A stretch of 64,000 bases of DNA from Methanocella conradii HZ254 (GCF_000251105.1 NC_017034.1:2314439-2378438), one strand, 5' to 3'. Positions 7,856-17,410 are shown, counted from the first letter of the stretch. A program made the numbers and translations. The notes: a model not told the origin generated them from the sequence alone.

Positions 7856-8895
7856 CGCTAGGGATCAGTTCATATGGAGCGTACGTTCCACGGTATCGCA
7901 TAAAGGTGGAAGAGATCGCCAAGGTGTGGGGAGATGATGCCGAGGATTTAAAGAGTGGCCTGATGGTATCCGAGAAGTCTGTGCCCGACATGGATGAGGA
8001 TACCGTGACCATAGCCGTCGAGGCGGCGAGAAACGCCGTGGCAAGGGGCGCTGACCCCGCTAAGATTGGCGCCATCTACGTAGGCTCGGAGAGCCACCCG
8101 TACGCCGTGAAGCCTACTGCCACTATAGTGGCGGCAGCTATAGGCGCCAGCCCGAAGATGACTGCTGCGGACTTCGAGTTCGCCTGCAAGGCGGGCACAG
8201 CGGCCATACAGGCCTGCATGGGAGTCGTCTCGGCCGGCCTTGCCGAGACGGCCATGGCCATTGGCGCCGACACGTCCCAGGGCGCCCCGGGCGACGCTCT
8301 GGAGTACACTGCAGCGGCCGGGGGCGCGGCTTTCGTTATCAGCAAGTCAAACCTTATAGCGGTGATAAACCACACCTGCTCGTTTACGACTGACACCCCC
8401 GACTTCTGGAGGAGAGAGGGGGCGGACTATCCCAGGCATGGCGGCAGGTTCACCGGCGAGCCGGGCTACTTTAAGCACGTGCTCTCCGCCTCGAGGATGC
8501 TGCTCGAAAAAGCGGGCACGAAGCCTTCCGATTATGACTATGCGGTGTTCCACCAGCCGAACGGGAAGTTCCCCACCAGGGCGGCGCAGACGCTTGGCTT
8601 TACCAGGGAGCAGATTAAGCAAGGCCTGACCTGTCCCAAAATGGGCAACACTTACTCGGGTGCCAGCCTTATAGGCCTCTCAGCCGTGCTTGACGTGGCG
8701 AAGCCCGGGGACAGGATATTCGTCACCTCGTTCGGCTCGGGGGCTGGAAGCGACTCGTTCGACATCACCGTTACTGAGCGTATTACAGAGGTGCAGGGCC
8801 TGGCTCCGAAGACCTGGGACTACATAAGGGATGCGAAGTACGTCGACTACGCCACCTATGCGAAGCATAAGGGCAAGATAAACGTGGACCATTAA
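7852..8895 (+). CDS. Hydroxymethylglutaryl-CoA synthase, archaeal type
   Basis: This enzyme condenses acetoacetyl-CoA with acetyl-CoA to give HMG-CoA, the first committed intermediate of isoprenoid (ether-lipid) synthesis. The 347-aa product has the catalytic Cys in EFACKAGTAAIQ (about residue 111), the Glu region VGSESHPYAVKP and the His region FHQPNGKFP, then TYSGASLIGL. The start at 7852 is set by ATGA overlap with the regulator. The thiolase and DUF35 genes follow immediately and together form the channelled thiolase/HMGS/DUF35 complex known from archaea. Confidence 0.94.
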   Translation: MTLGISSYGAYVPRYRIKVEEIAKVWGDDAEDLKSGLMVSEKSVPDMDEDTVTIAVEAARNAVARGADPAKIGAIYVGSESHPYAVKPTATIVAAAIGASPKMTAADFEFACKAGTAAIQACMGVVSAGLAETAMAIGADTSQGAPGDALEYTAAAGGAAFVISKSNLIAVINHTCSFTTDTPDFWRREGADYPRHGGRFTGEPGYFKHVLSASRMLLEKAGTKPSDYDYAVFHQPNGKFPTRAAQTLGFTREQIKQGLTCPKMGNTYSGASLIGLSAVLDVAKPGDRIFVTSFGSGAGSDSFDITVTERITEVQGLAPKTWDYIRDAKYVDYATYAKHKGKINVDH

Positions 8896-8906
8896 GGGGT
8901 GAGCTT

Positions 8907-10085
8907 ATGAGAGATGTTGCTATCATTGGTGCCGGGTGCACCAGGTTCGGCGAGATGTGGGAACGGTCGTTCAGGGATATCGTGGTGGAGGCCGGCGCGC
9001 AGGCCCTCGAGGACGCGAAGCTGAACGGCGAGGAGATAGAGGCGATGTACATCGGCAACATGAGCGGCGGCCAGTTCATCAACCAGGAGCACATAGGCTC
9101 TTTGATAGCCGATTTCGCCGGCCTCGCCTCGACTTTCCACATACCCGCCACACGAGTTGAGGCTGCGTGCGCCTCGGGCGGCCTGGCCCTGAGGAGCGCG
9201 ATAATGGCGGTGGCGTCGGGGTATCACGACATAGTCGTCGCAGCAGGCGTGGAGAAGATGACAGACGTGGAGACCGGCGTCACTGTGGACGCTCTTGCGT
9301 CCGCCGCTGACCGCGAGTGGGAGGGCTTCATGGGCGCGACCTTCCCTGCGCTGTACGCCATGGTCGCAAGGCTTCACATGCACAGGTATGGCACGACCAG
9401 GGAACAGCTTGCCCAGGTGGCAGTCAAGAACCACCACAATGCGGTAAATAACCCAAGGGCGCAGTTCAGGAACGAGATAACCATTGACACGGTCATTAAC
9501 GCGTCTATGGTCGCCGATCCTTTCACGCTGTTCGACTGCTCGCCCATCACGGATGGCGCAGCAGCGGTGGTATTGGCCCCTGCAGAGGTGGCGAGGAAGT
9601 ACACGGACTCGCCGATTTACGTTCTGGGGTCGGGCCATGCGACGGATACCATATCGCTGCACAACAGGCGCGACATCTGTACTTTTGACGCCACGGTTGA
9701 GGCGGGTAAGAGGGCGTATAAGATGGCGCACATGACTCCTGAGGACATCGACCTGGTGGAGGTTCACGACTGCTTTACGATTGCCGAGATACTGGCAATA
9801 GAGGATTTAGGGTTCTTTAAGAAAGGCCAGGGCGGCCCCGCGACGCTTAACGGCGATACGGCGCTGGGCGGGAAGATACCCGTGAACACATCTGGTGGGC
9901 TGAAGGCTTGCGGGCACCCCGTGGGCGCTACGGGCATCAAGCAGGCCGTGGAGTGCGTCGAGCAGCTCAGAGGCGTTGCTGGCAAGAGGCAGGTCAAAGG
10001 CGCTAAGGTTGCCATGACCCACAACGTGGGCGGCACCGGCGGCACCGCCGTCTGCCACATATTCTCGAACGAGAGGAGGAGATGA
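8907..10085 (+). CDS. Acetyl-CoA C-acetyltransferase (archaeal thiolase)
   Basis: The 392-aa thiolase-fold enzyme makes acetoacetyl-CoA from two acetyl-CoA and hands it to HMG-CoA synthase. Visible motifs are the nucleophile Cys in VEAACASGG (about residue 88), the VEVHDCFT segment, GGLKACGHPVGATG with the catalytic His, and MTHNVGGTGG. It is the SCP-x-like archaeal class rather than the bacterial class. It lies 11 nt after the synthase and one base before the DUF35 gene, with a GGGGTGA ribosome site. Confidence 0.93.
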   Translation: MRDVAIIGAGCTRFGEMWERSFRDIVVEAGAQALEDAKLNGEEIEAMYIGNMSGGQFINQEHIGSLIADFAGLASTFHIPATRVEAACASGGLALRSAIMAVASGYHDIVVAAGVEKMTDVETGVTVDALASAADREWEGFMGATFPALYAMVARLHMHRYGTTREQLAQVAVKNHHNAVNNPRAQFRNEITIDTVINASMVADPFTLFDCSPITDGAAAVVLAPAEVARKYTDSPIYVLGSGHATDTISLHNRRDICTFDATVEAGKRAYKMAHMTPEDIDLVEVHDCFTIAEILAIEDLGFFKKGQGGPATLNGDTALGGKIPVNTSGGLKACGHPVGATGIKQAVECVEQLRGVAGKRQVKGAKVAMTHNVGGTGGTAVCHIFSNERRR

Positions 10086-10086
10086 G

Positions 10087-10476
10087 ATGAGCGTTCCGAG
10101 GTTCTGGAGAGAGATACCGGCCAGGTATAACCTGATAGGCACGAGGTGCGAGACCTGTGGCAACTATTACTTCCCGCCGAGGCGGTTTTGCCCGGAATGC
10201 AGACGGCAGGGGAGAATGGTTGACTACCAGTTTAAGGGCACTGGCGAGGTCGTGACCTACTCGATAGTGCATACGCCGGGCGACTCGTGGATTGGCGGCA
10301 AGCCGTACGTCCTCGCCATAGTGAGGCTGGATGAGGGGCCTTGCCTGACCACGCAGGTCATCTGTGACCCGTCTGAGATAAGGATTGGCATGCGGGTCAA
10401 GAAGGTCTTCCGTAAGATTAGCGAGGATGGGGATAAGGGCATGATCCACTACGGCACGAAGTTCGTGCCCGCCTGA
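10087..10476 (+). CDS. DUF35 Zn-ribbon/OB-fold scaffold protein of the HMGS complex
   Basis: The 129-aa protein has a zinc ribbon (CETCGNYYFPPRRFCPEC, about residues 19-37) followed by an OB-fold. In archaea this DUF35 protein bridges thiolase and HMG-CoA synthase and shares the CoA-binding site, so the endergonic thiolase step is pulled forward. Position right after those two genes supports that role. Length and Cys spacing are normal. Confidence 0.92.
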   Translation: MSVPRFWREIPARYNLIGTRCETCGNYYFPPRRFCPECRRQGRMVDYQFKGTGEVVTYSIVHTPGDSWIGGKPYVLAIVRLDEGPCLTTQVICDPSEIRIGMRVKKVFRKISEDGDKGMIHYGTKFVPA

Positions 10477-10839
10477 CTAGGATTTTTTCTTTATTTTTTC
10501 TGCCAGGATCTCTTTTTGTCCCTTGTATATTTGAACGATGCCCGTTGCTTCTATCTCATTTCCATGTTCCACCTGGCTTGCCGCCTGGAACGCATCGCTC
10601 GCCGCCGGCACGAATACCGTGAGGGGGCCGCAATCGGTTTTTATGGTGAGCATTATGTGTCCGCCCCTGTATGTCATTTCTTTTGCGAGGAGCAGCCCCG
10701 ACGCCGTGACCCGGTCCCCCTCCCGTGATGACCAGGTATATGGCGTGGAGGCGGTTGAAAGCAGGTATAGAGCGCCCACGGCGAGCAGCGCGCACGCCAG
10801 TACTATCAAGGCCGCCAGCTCTTCGTATTTTAATCGCAT
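10477..10839 (-). CDS. Membrane-anchored OB-fold protein of unknown function
   Basis: The product (120 aa from ATG 10839; an in-frame TTG at 10845 would add two residues) has one N-terminal membrane helix (about residues 8-30). The rest resembles a short OB-fold (VTASGLLLAKEMTYRGGHIM, then EIEATGIVQIYKGQKEILAE). The domain would face outside. It is convergent with the DUF35 gene, which ends one base away. OB-fold proteins of this kind are often annotated as nucleic-acid-binding, but no substrate can be assigned. Confidence 0.7.
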   Translation of the reverse strand: MRLKYEELAALIVLACALLAVGALYLLSTASTPYTWSSREGDRVTASGLLLAKEMTYRGGHIMLTIKTDCGPLTVFVPAASDAFQAASQVEHGNEIEATGIVQIYKGQKEILAEKIKKKS

Positions 10840-10913
10840 GCTCAACGATTGGCTTTATACTAGATAATTATTTTCATAAATATGAAAATAATATCCAGGG
10901 GCACAAAGCTATA

Positions 10914-10922
10914 TCTTTATAA
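10914..10922 (+). promoter_or_regulatory. TATA box for the flavodoxin gene
   Basis: CTTTATAAG stands about 40 nt before ATG 10959, giving a predicted leader of about 15-20 nt with a GAGGTCA ribosome site. Confidence 0.45.
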
Positions 10923-10958
10923 GCGTTATTATAATTAGTGATGCATTGAGGTCATCGT

Positions 10959-11402
10959 ATGGCTGACGTAGTTATAATTTATGACTCGAGGACCGGTAAC
11001 ACCGAGAAGGCTGCCCGCGAGGTCCTGGCGGGAGTGATGGAGAGCGGGGCAAGCGTGGACATCAAGAAGGTCGACGAGGCCACCGTGGATGACGTGAGGA
11101 GGGCTAAAGGCATCATCCTGGGCTCCCCAAATATTAACGATAACTATTCGGCGAAGATGAGGAGCTTCGTGGAGACGAAGCTCGTTCAGGCCAAGCCTCA
11201 CGAAAAGGTCGGTGCCGCCTTCGGCACCTATAAGTGGAACATGGATAACCTTAAGAGGCTTGAGAATGACCTGCGGTGGAAGGGCGTTCGCCTCGTGGCA
11301 GAGGGCATAAACGTCCACAGACATGGCGATGGCGAGGTGGCAAAAAAGCTTCGGGAGCTTGGCCGTAAGGTTGGGGAGGAGGCCAGGAAGCGTAGTGCTT
11401 AA
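10959..11402 (+). CDS. Flavodoxin
   Basis: The 147-aa single-domain protein begins with the flavodoxin FMN-phosphate loop YDSRTGNTEKAA (about residues 8-19), followed by the middle SPNINDNYS loop and GTYKWNMDNL near the third FMN contact. It is a cytosolic low-potential one-electron carrier. A ribosome site GAGGT lies 8 nt upstream. The next gene, for signal peptidase, starts inside its last codons. Confidence 0.9.
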   Translation: MADVVIIYDSRTGNTEKAAREVLAGVMESGASVDIKKVDEATVDDVRRAKGIILGSPNINDNYSAKMRSFVETKLVQAKPHEKVGAAFGTYKWNMDNLKRLENDLRWKGVRLVAEGINVHRHGDGEVAKKLRELGRKVGEEARKRSA

Positions 11403-11955
11403 ACCTCGCGAGCTTATTAAGCTGTTCACGGCGAAGCATCCGGTTATCTATGATAACGTTAGGGATGTCGCATTTTCGCTCGCCATCGTGGCGGCGATAA
11501 TGCTTATCCTGTATGCCTATGCGGGTACTTGGCCCCCGATGGTAAGCGTCATCGGAGTCAGCATGCACCCGAACATGGAAGACGGCGACCTCGTCTTCAT
11601 TCAGGGGCTGGCTCGAGGCGCAATACAGACGTATAGTAATTCGACCAGTACGGGGTACAGGTCATTTAATGATTATGGCGATGTCATAGTCTATAGGCCG
11701 TATGGCGACCCGTCAAGCGAGTGGGTCATCCATAGGGCTGTCCGGTGGGTCGAGCGGGGCCAGGTCATGTATACCGATAGCCTTGGAGACCATGTAGCGC
11801 CAGCATCAGGGTATATCACGCTGGGCGATAACAATGATGGGATATATGACCAGAAAACGCCCATATGCTATGACCAGCCGGTCAGGGAAGAATGGATACT
11901 GGGCGTAGCCAGGCTCAAATTGCCCTATCTGGGGTACTTAAGGCACATAATTTAG
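11395..11955 (+). CDS. Signal peptidase I, archaeal/ER type
   Basis: This is the membrane protease that cleaves Sec signal peptides. The product (186 aa from GTG 11395, overlapping the flavodoxin stop by 8 nt) has an N-terminal membrane helix (about residues 25-45), the serine box GVSMHPNMEDGDLVFI, a His in place of the bacterial Lys (VIHRAVRW) and the Asp box ITLGDNNDGIYDQ. The Ser-His-Asp set is typical of archaeal and eukaryotic Sec11. An upstream in-frame ATG exists but lies within the flavodoxin gene. Confidence 0.9.
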   Translation: MLKPRELIKLFTAKHPVIYDNVRDVAFSLAIVAAIMLILYAYAGTWPPMVSVIGVSMHPNMEDGDLVFIQGLARGAIQTYSNSTSTGYRSFNDYGDVIVYRPYGDPSSEWVIHRAVRWVERGQVMYTDSLGDHVAPASGYITLGDNNDGIYDQKTPICYDQPVREEWILGVARLKLPYLGYLRHII

Positions 11956-12032
11956 AGAGGTTCAGTTCGGCGAACTGGAGAGAAATTTTATATACTTTGT
12001 ATTTCGTAACTACCTTTTGCATGGTATAGCTT

Positions 12033-12814
12033 ATGAGAAATAACAGCTTACTCATCTTCTTATTATCATCCAGAAAAAGAAGCGGAACGCTGTTTTTATT
12101 ATTGAATAGACCGATGAGATTAAGCGAGCTAAAAAACCATTTTGATGTAAAATCCCCTGAGATCATACCGCGCCTAAAGGAACTGGAAAGTAAAAATCTA
12201 ATATATAAAAAAGATGACAAATATCATTTAACGTCGTTTGGGATGGTAATCGCTAAAAAGGTAAAACCTTTTATAGATACCTTTAACGTGATAGACTCGA
12301 ACGAAATTTTTTTTTTGAACATGACCTCGATTCGCTCCCTAGCGAATTATTGGAAAGAATAGATGAATTAGGAAAATGTAATACTATCAAAAATGACATG
12401 GTTGATGTCCTAAAAACCCATAGAGTATTATTTGATAACATTTCAAGTTCAAAGTCGATTAGAGGTATATCGCCAATATTCGATTCATCTTACCCTCAAT
12501 TTTTCACGTCAATGGCGCAGATAAAAACGCCTGTCTCGCTTATAATAACAGAGCCAATCCTTGAAATAATTAAAAAGGATTATTCGAAGGAGCTGCGAGC
12601 GTTTTTAAGCCTCGAAAATGCCAGGCTATATACCATAAAAGAGGCTAGAATCGCTTTTATCGTTACTGATGCTTTTACGACTTTTTCACTTTATAAAAGA
12701 AATGGAGAATTCGATTTTACGACCAGCCTGATTAGCTTCGAGCCATCGGCCATAAAATGGGGAGAAGACTTATTCGAATACTATCAGAAAATGGCAGTAG
12801 AAGTTAAACAATAA
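12033..12814 (+). pseudogene. FilR1/DUF1724-type HTH regulator, frameshifted at a T10 tract
   Basis: The N-terminal part (from ATG 12033) carries a winged HTH (LSELKNHFDVKSPEIIPRLK). The C-terminal part matches the methanogen FilR1 middle domain DUF1724 (SPIFDSSYP, LIITEP, IAFIVTDAFTTFSLY, AIKWGEDLFEYY). The two lie in different frames, joined at ten consecutive T (12307-12316). One more T gives IFFFEHDLDSLPSELL, which fits the family pattern, so a single-base deletion is implied. It may be real decay, phase variation or a sequencing error. The gene is AT-rich compared with its left neighbours and monocistronic. Confidence 0.75.
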
Positions 12815-12870
12815 AAAAGGAAAGTTGAGGCTCAATTTTTAAGCTAACTCAACGAATTATACCAAGGGAC

Positions 12871-12895
12871 TAAATTATACTACCAGTATAATTTA
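12871..12895. promoter_or_regulatory. 11-bp inverted repeat downstream of the DUF1724 regulator
   Basis: TAAATTATACT-ACC-AGTATAATTTA forms a perfect 11-bp stem with a 3-nt loop. It could be an operator or a terminator-like hairpin for the regulator gene. No run of T follows. Confidence 0.4.
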
Positions 12896-12949
12896 TATTG
12901 CTATACTAATAAATACTAAAAGAATAATTGCTTCTTTTGCAAGCGTTTT

Positions 12950-13020
12950 GGATACGGCCTGAGCGCAGCCTCCTCGATAAGAGCATTTTGTTGCTCAAGG
13001 ACAAAAGGTATGCCGTATCC
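12950..13020 (+). promoter_or_regulatory. Structured 5' leader of the exported PPC-domain gene
   Basis: GGATACGGC (12950-12958) pairs perfectly with GCCGTATCC (13012-13020), enclosing a second hairpin GAGCA/TGCTC (12981-12985/12992-12996). The element ends 26 nt before the start of the following gene. It would lie in the mRNA leader, so a cis-acting RNA is possible. It does not match any riboswitch consensus I know. Confidence 0.4.
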
Positions 13021-13046
13021 TTCGAAAGAAAGAATCAAGGTGGTAA

Positions 13047-14935
13047 TTGATGATAAAGAACAATATAAAAACTGCCATTGTTATATTATTGATGCTACTT
13101 GCATGGACGGCTTACCCGGCGATTGCGTCGAATGCTGCAAACAAGCCGGCAACGGACCTCATATCGACCACTGGTTACGAAGAATTACATAAAGACAACG
13201 ATTTGTCGCTTACGGGAATAAGTGCAAATGGTGTACAAGGCCTAGAACCTGCGATGGTTACGGTGAATTTACCTGGCTATGGCAATGTGACAGTAAGAAA
13301 AGACATGGTCATAAAAGATAGGGATAATATAACGATTGTAGCAAACAAGGATAGTAAAGAAAAAGGATTGATTACGCCTTTGATTGAAAAGTTACCCGTC
13401 GTTGACTCAGTTACGATTGACACGCCATATGGACCCTTGCAGGTACCAGCTGAGACCCTGAAGAGGGAGGGAAAAGAAAAAATTTTAAAAGATCAAACTG
13501 AAATCATGGCGCAGCAGAGCGCATCTATTCACAATAATTTTGAAGTTAGGAATAGGTTAGTTTGAAGTTAGGAATAGGTTAGACGTTACGAAAATATCCT
13601 CGGGCTACGATTTAAATAAAGATAACAGACAGGTAAACGGACAGGAAAGTAAATTTATTACAGTCTCGTCTGCTACGATCAGCTCGCCGGTTACCCAACA
13701 GTCAACCAGTAGCCTTACACAAGAAAGAGCCTGGTTTTTTAGAAGAGATAGAAATCAGCATCCAGATCTATTATATGGTATGATAGACCCTAATACTATT
13801 TATAATGCCGGGCAAACCTTCACGAGTTACCATGAGCGAGAGATATATTTAAATAATCATGATGGCGGCGATGTTATTGAAATAATATCCGACCAGCGCC
13901 CTTCTGGGCAAAAAGCAGTCTGGGTCGCACTTTATGATAATTGGACGTGGTTACAAAATATTACAATGCCAAGTTTTAGCAATGTATATGCCCCCGTAGA
14001 ATATTATATCATTTTAAATGCATACGACCACAGTTACCAGGTTTGGCTGAGAGACACCGGGAACTGGGATGTGGAGTTACAATAGTTATCTCGACAGCAC
14101 TTACAGCACATATATATCCCATTATACAGGGTCAACGGAACTATATTATGATACATATAGCAATTGGTTCCACATGTATACGAACATAAAAGATACTTCG
14201 ACAAGGGTAGGATCAAATTTTTATTCGCCCAATCAGATTTTTTACTTTAATGGATTTGATTCCGATCAACCATACGTCGAAGTAAACGCTTACACAGATG
14301 GTAATAACTACATTTATACAGAACATAAATCGGAATATCCGAATCCAGGAGATTTAATAACGAGCCAGAGCGGTTATCTCTCTGGTTCAGGGATGTCGAG
14401 TACCTATTCTGTTTCGGGTTATTCTAGCGTTACAGTCGTCATGACTGGCAACGAGAACGCGGATTTTGATCTATACGCTAGATGGGGTTCTCCACCTACG
14501 ACAAGCAACTATGATGCGAGAGGAACATCCATTAATTCTTTAGAATATTTCGTGACGAGCGGTTCGGGAACGCTGTATATAATGGTTTATTCTTATAACG
14601 GCAGTGGTAACTGGAAAAGTTGGGTGATTTCTGGTACGCCAAACGTCGATAGCGGCGTGAAAACTGGCACCCTTTCCGGTACAGGTAGCACAGTGACATA
14701 TAGCGTTACAGGGTTCAGGAAAGGATATGCGTTTAACTCAGGTCCAGACGGTAATGATTTTGACCTATATACTAAATGGAATTCGCAACCAACTACTAGT
14801 AACTATGATGCTGTCGGATATTCAGGTAATGCACAAGAGATTGCAGGCCCAGCTTCTGGTTCAGGTACGCTATATTTCATGGTTCTTTCTTATTCCGGAA
14901 GTGGTGAGTATGCAATGGATGAGCTGATATTCTAG
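13047..14935 (+). pseudogene. Exported protein with two C-terminal PPC domains, disrupted twice
   Basis: A Sec signal peptide (MIKNNIKTAIVILLMLLAWT..., cleavage near ASN) starts a frame that breaks at a 22-nt tandem duplication (13539-13582). The frame resumes in phase if one copy is removed, and breaks again near 14070 where one extra G (GTGGAG) would explain the shift. The restored product would be about 621 aa. It ends in two pre-peptidase C-terminal-like beta-sandwiches sharing DFDLY and PTTSNYDA motifs. The central part matches no family I recognise. Probably a dead surface or secreted protein; errors in the sequence are the alternative. Confidence 0.65.
13539..13582. repeat. 22-bp perfect tandem duplication
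   Basis: Two identical adjacent copies (13539-13560 and 13561-13582). As 22 is not a multiple of 3, the second copy shifts the frame and creates a TGA. Removing one copy restores the frame of the surrounding exported-protein gene. Confidence 0.95.
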
Positions 14936-15377
14936 CGTAGAGATAAGTAAAATTTCTTAAAAATTATATCTTATTTTTTGTGTTCTTTAATATATAATAT
15001 CAATAATTCAGTCGACATTCCACACGTAAATATTTAGGTTTTTGATTTATTGATAATTCACATAACTGGCTATATGTTTGTCATTTATAAATAATTTAAT
15101 AATTCATTGTTATATTGATCAATTATTGCATTATCATATGGAGGATGGAAGTAATTGATTATCGATTCTATTGAAACATGCTGGTTTTAAGTTAAAATAC
15201 CATGAGGATAATTGTTAAAGACGTGACCACTCGTATTGCAAACAATTTGTAACCAGCAATAATCGATTATGATCTGATCCAATGGATATAATCGGCATAC
15301 ATCGACCAATCTGTATTGGTGAATAAAAAAATCTAAAAATTACCTGCGTAATGTCGAGTTACTGAGAATTTTTTTTT
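14936..15377. other. AT-rich intergenic region with weak inverted repeat
   Basis: No gene is supported here. An imperfect inverted repeat is visible: ATCGATT with GCTGGTT at 15161-15186, and AACCAGC with AATCGAT at 15251-15267. It could be a remnant of an inserted element. Otherwise I see nothing. Confidence 0.4.
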
Positions 15378-15911
15378 TCAGGGCGGAGCTGTCGCCGATG
15401 GCTCAAAAGCGACAAAAATATCATAGCCTGAAATATCGGCTTTATCGTATTTTATGTATATCTCAAAGGACTCCACGCTTTTGCTCTTTGTAAAAATAGT
15501 TATAAATGGAGCTCCGGGCATATTTGTATTATTAATATTAATGACAGATCCAACCTTCTGGCCACTTGCGTTATAAATTTCCGCAGTCAGGCCTATGTAA
15601 ATATCCGTATTGTAATCATTTCTTATCGTTCCATTAAGTATGACGCATGCATCTCCTTTTTTAGCTAAATAGGTCCCAGGGGGGCCCATAACATCTTTTT
15701 CATAGTTACCATATCGTACATAAGAATCAATCAAATACATTCTAGTCTTCTCCCCCCCTCTAAGGTTAAGGTACGTTCCATTTTTTAGTGTAGGGTATTT
15801 TTGTTGTATATAATCGGGTGAAGTAGCGCTCTGCTGTATATAATACGCACATATTACTATGATAACTACTAATACAATTGTTAAAGTGATAAACAACATC
15901 TTTTTATTCAT
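15378..15911 (-). CDS. Membrane-anchored extracellular protein of unknown function
   Basis: The 177-aa protein has an N-terminal membrane helix (about residues 5-25) and an outside domain of about 150 residues with many Asn, Tyr and Thr. A segment like VILNGTIRNDYNTDIYIGL..EIYNASGQKVGSV resembles the FxLYD/Ig-like extracellular sandwich found in archaeal surface proteins. AT-rich composition matches the neighbouring disrupted genes. No enzymatic motif is seen. Confidence 0.6.
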   Translation of the reverse strand: MNKKMLFITLTIVLVVIIVICAYYIQQSATSPDYIQQKYPTLKNGTYLNLRGGEKTRMYLIDSYVRYGNYEKDVMGPPGTYLAKKGDACVILNGTIRNDYNTDIYIGLTAEIYNASGQKVGSVININNTNMPGAPFITIFTKSKSVESFEIYIKYDKADISGYDIFVAFEPSATAPP

Positions 15912-16036
15912 AAAATTATTTGTTAATGTAATTAAAGATATAACTATCGATATGAGACTTCAAAGCGTGAATTGGGAGTAGTAAAATACATAAAGGATTA
16001 AAAGTTATATTATTTTTTAAGAGAGGAAGTAAAAGT

Positions 16037-16564
16037 ATGGAAAAGAACGTATACTCAACACTTGTTAGGGTGCTAGTCGCCGGCATTATTGGGGCGGCCA
16101 TAATCTCTGCGGGGTTTTATCTCATCTTGAGCGTGTTTGAGGTGCAGCGCCAGGGGCTTATCCAGCAATTCGGGGGACAATACGATATGGGTCCGGGGGC
16201 GTTGCTTTATGGGTTACTGGTTATTTTATTGTTTATCGCTGGGGCGATCATCTCAGGTTTTGTTGCGGACTTTCTCGCTAAGAGGCCGGATGCCGCTGGC
16301 AAGACGGGCCTCGTCTCAAGCATAGCGTACTCGGCTCCTGCGGGCTTCGTAGCGGGGATCCTGGTATGGCTCGCCTATAGCCTGCTCTCGCCGCTGGTCC
16401 TGGGCGATACTGCCCTTATGGCCTCCGCATTATCGCGGCTTTCGAGTACTCTGGCATTTTTTATGGTGGTCTCCCTGGTGCTTGCTCTCATCTCGATGCT
16501 AGGAGGCTTTGCCAGCGAGCTGATATCCCCTATCTTTCGAGGAAAGCGCAGGGCTGAGACATAA
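16037..16564 (+). CDS. Four-helix membrane protein of unknown function
   Basis: The 175-aa product has four strongly hydrophobic segments (about residues 10-33, 53-76, 96-118 and 138-160) and a basic C-terminus (RGKRRAE). No catalytic or binding motif is recognised. A GAGAGGAAGT ribosome site precedes the start. It converges with the V4R regulator 3 nt downstream. Codon use returns to the GC-rich pattern typical of the core genes. Confidence 0.7.
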   Translation: MEKNVYSTLVRVLVAGIIGAAIISAGFYLILSVFEVQRQGLIQQFGGQYDMGPGALLYGLLVILLFIAGAIISGFVADFLAKRPDAAGKTGLVSSIAYSAPAGFVAGILVWLAYSLLSPLVLGDTALMASALSRLSSTLAFFMVVSLVLALISMLGGFASELISPIFRGKRRAET

Positions 16565-16567
16565 AAA

Positions 16568-17305
16568 TTATTTGAATATTTTTATTATGAACTTGCAGTG
16601 GTGGAAGCCCGTACCATAGCACTCGGTCTCCTCGACGGAGCACTTAACCTTTAATTTTTCCTCGATTATCGCTTCTAGGATGCCCTCATCCAGGGAGCAC
16701 TGGGTGCGCCCTATGTTGGGCATAGTGCTGCAATCGAAGCAGTCGTCTACGATGATGGTGGGCACGTCGCTTTTTAATATCATTACCTTACCGAGGCCCT
16801 GGGCCTCCCAGAACTCCGAGACTTCCTTTAAGAGAGCGTCAGCCGTACGGGCCTTAAAGAAGGGCGCAAGAGTTTTCCCGACGTCTCGGCCAATCTTCTT
16901 CATGGCCGGGCTAGTATCGACCCCATAGGACTCCATGCCGGAGCGTACCAGGTGAAATAAGGACTTTAAAAAGCCGTACTTGTCGCCAACCGTGCCCGGG
17001 ATGGATTGTAAGATTTTCTCGTAATGGGTGGCCACGGGCACCTTAGAGCTTACCAGAAGGTCCGTGTTCAGCCCGAAGTACTTCTTGCGCCGGTCCCTGG
17101 CATCGACTCTCTTATACACAAGCCCCATGCTCAAAAGGTCATTGAGGTGGACCGACATGGTCGACCTGGCCTTTTCGCACACCTCGATGAGCTCCTCAAA
17201 GGTAAGCTCACGCTCCGAAAGCTTCTGTAATATCTTATTCTTTATGGGGCTCTCGATGGCTATCATGCCCTTTTTAGTTGAGTAGATCTCGACTTGCCCG
17301 CGCAT
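16568..17305 (-). CDS. ArsR-like HTH regulator with V4R sensor domain
   Basis: From ATG 17305 the product is 245 aa. A winged HTH (about residues 15-75; LTFEELIEVCEKARSTMSVH then LNDLLSMGLVYKR) is followed by a V4R (4-vinyl reductase) domain with paired Cys/His (DDCFDCSTMPNIG and TECYGTGFHHC). V4R domains bind small hydrophobic ligands or metals. A TATA box (minus TTATTTATA, about 17331-17339) is about 27 nt from 17305, supporting a leaderless start there rather than GTG 17323. It diverges from hcp across a large dyad and probably controls hcp. Confidence 0.82.
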   Translation of the reverse strand: MRGQVEIYSTKKGMIAIESPIKNKILQKLSERELTFEELIEVCEKARSTMSVHLNDLLSMGLVYKRVDARDRRKKYFGLNTDLLVSSKVPVATHYEKILQSIPGTVGDKYGFLKSLFHLVRSGMESYGVDTSPAMKKIGRDVGKTLAPFFKARTADALLKEVSEFWEAQGLGKVMILKSDVPTIIVDDCFDCSTMPNIGRTQCSLDEGILEAIIEEKLKVKCSVEETECYGTGFHHCKFIIKIFK

Positions 17306-17338
17306 TAGCACAATATCCCGCACTAGAGGTATAAATAA

Positions 17339-17373
17339 GTTCGCATTTTACGAACTGTTCGTTTATTGCGAAC
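17339..17373. promoter_or_regulatory. 35-bp nested dyad between V4R regulator and hcp
   Basis: The sequence is symmetrical around T17356: outer arms GTTCGCA/TGCGAAC and inner arms ACGAAC/GTTCGT, separated by 4-nt spacers. A further half-site ACGAAC sits at 17435-17440 in the hcp promoter. The dyad abuts the TATA of the regulator gene. It is a strong operator candidate for the V4R/ArsR protein, probably with autoregulation. Confidence 0.75.
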
Positions 17374-17410
17374 TAAGCTATATGTTAGCTGTTGTTAAGT
17401 GACCAGCATA

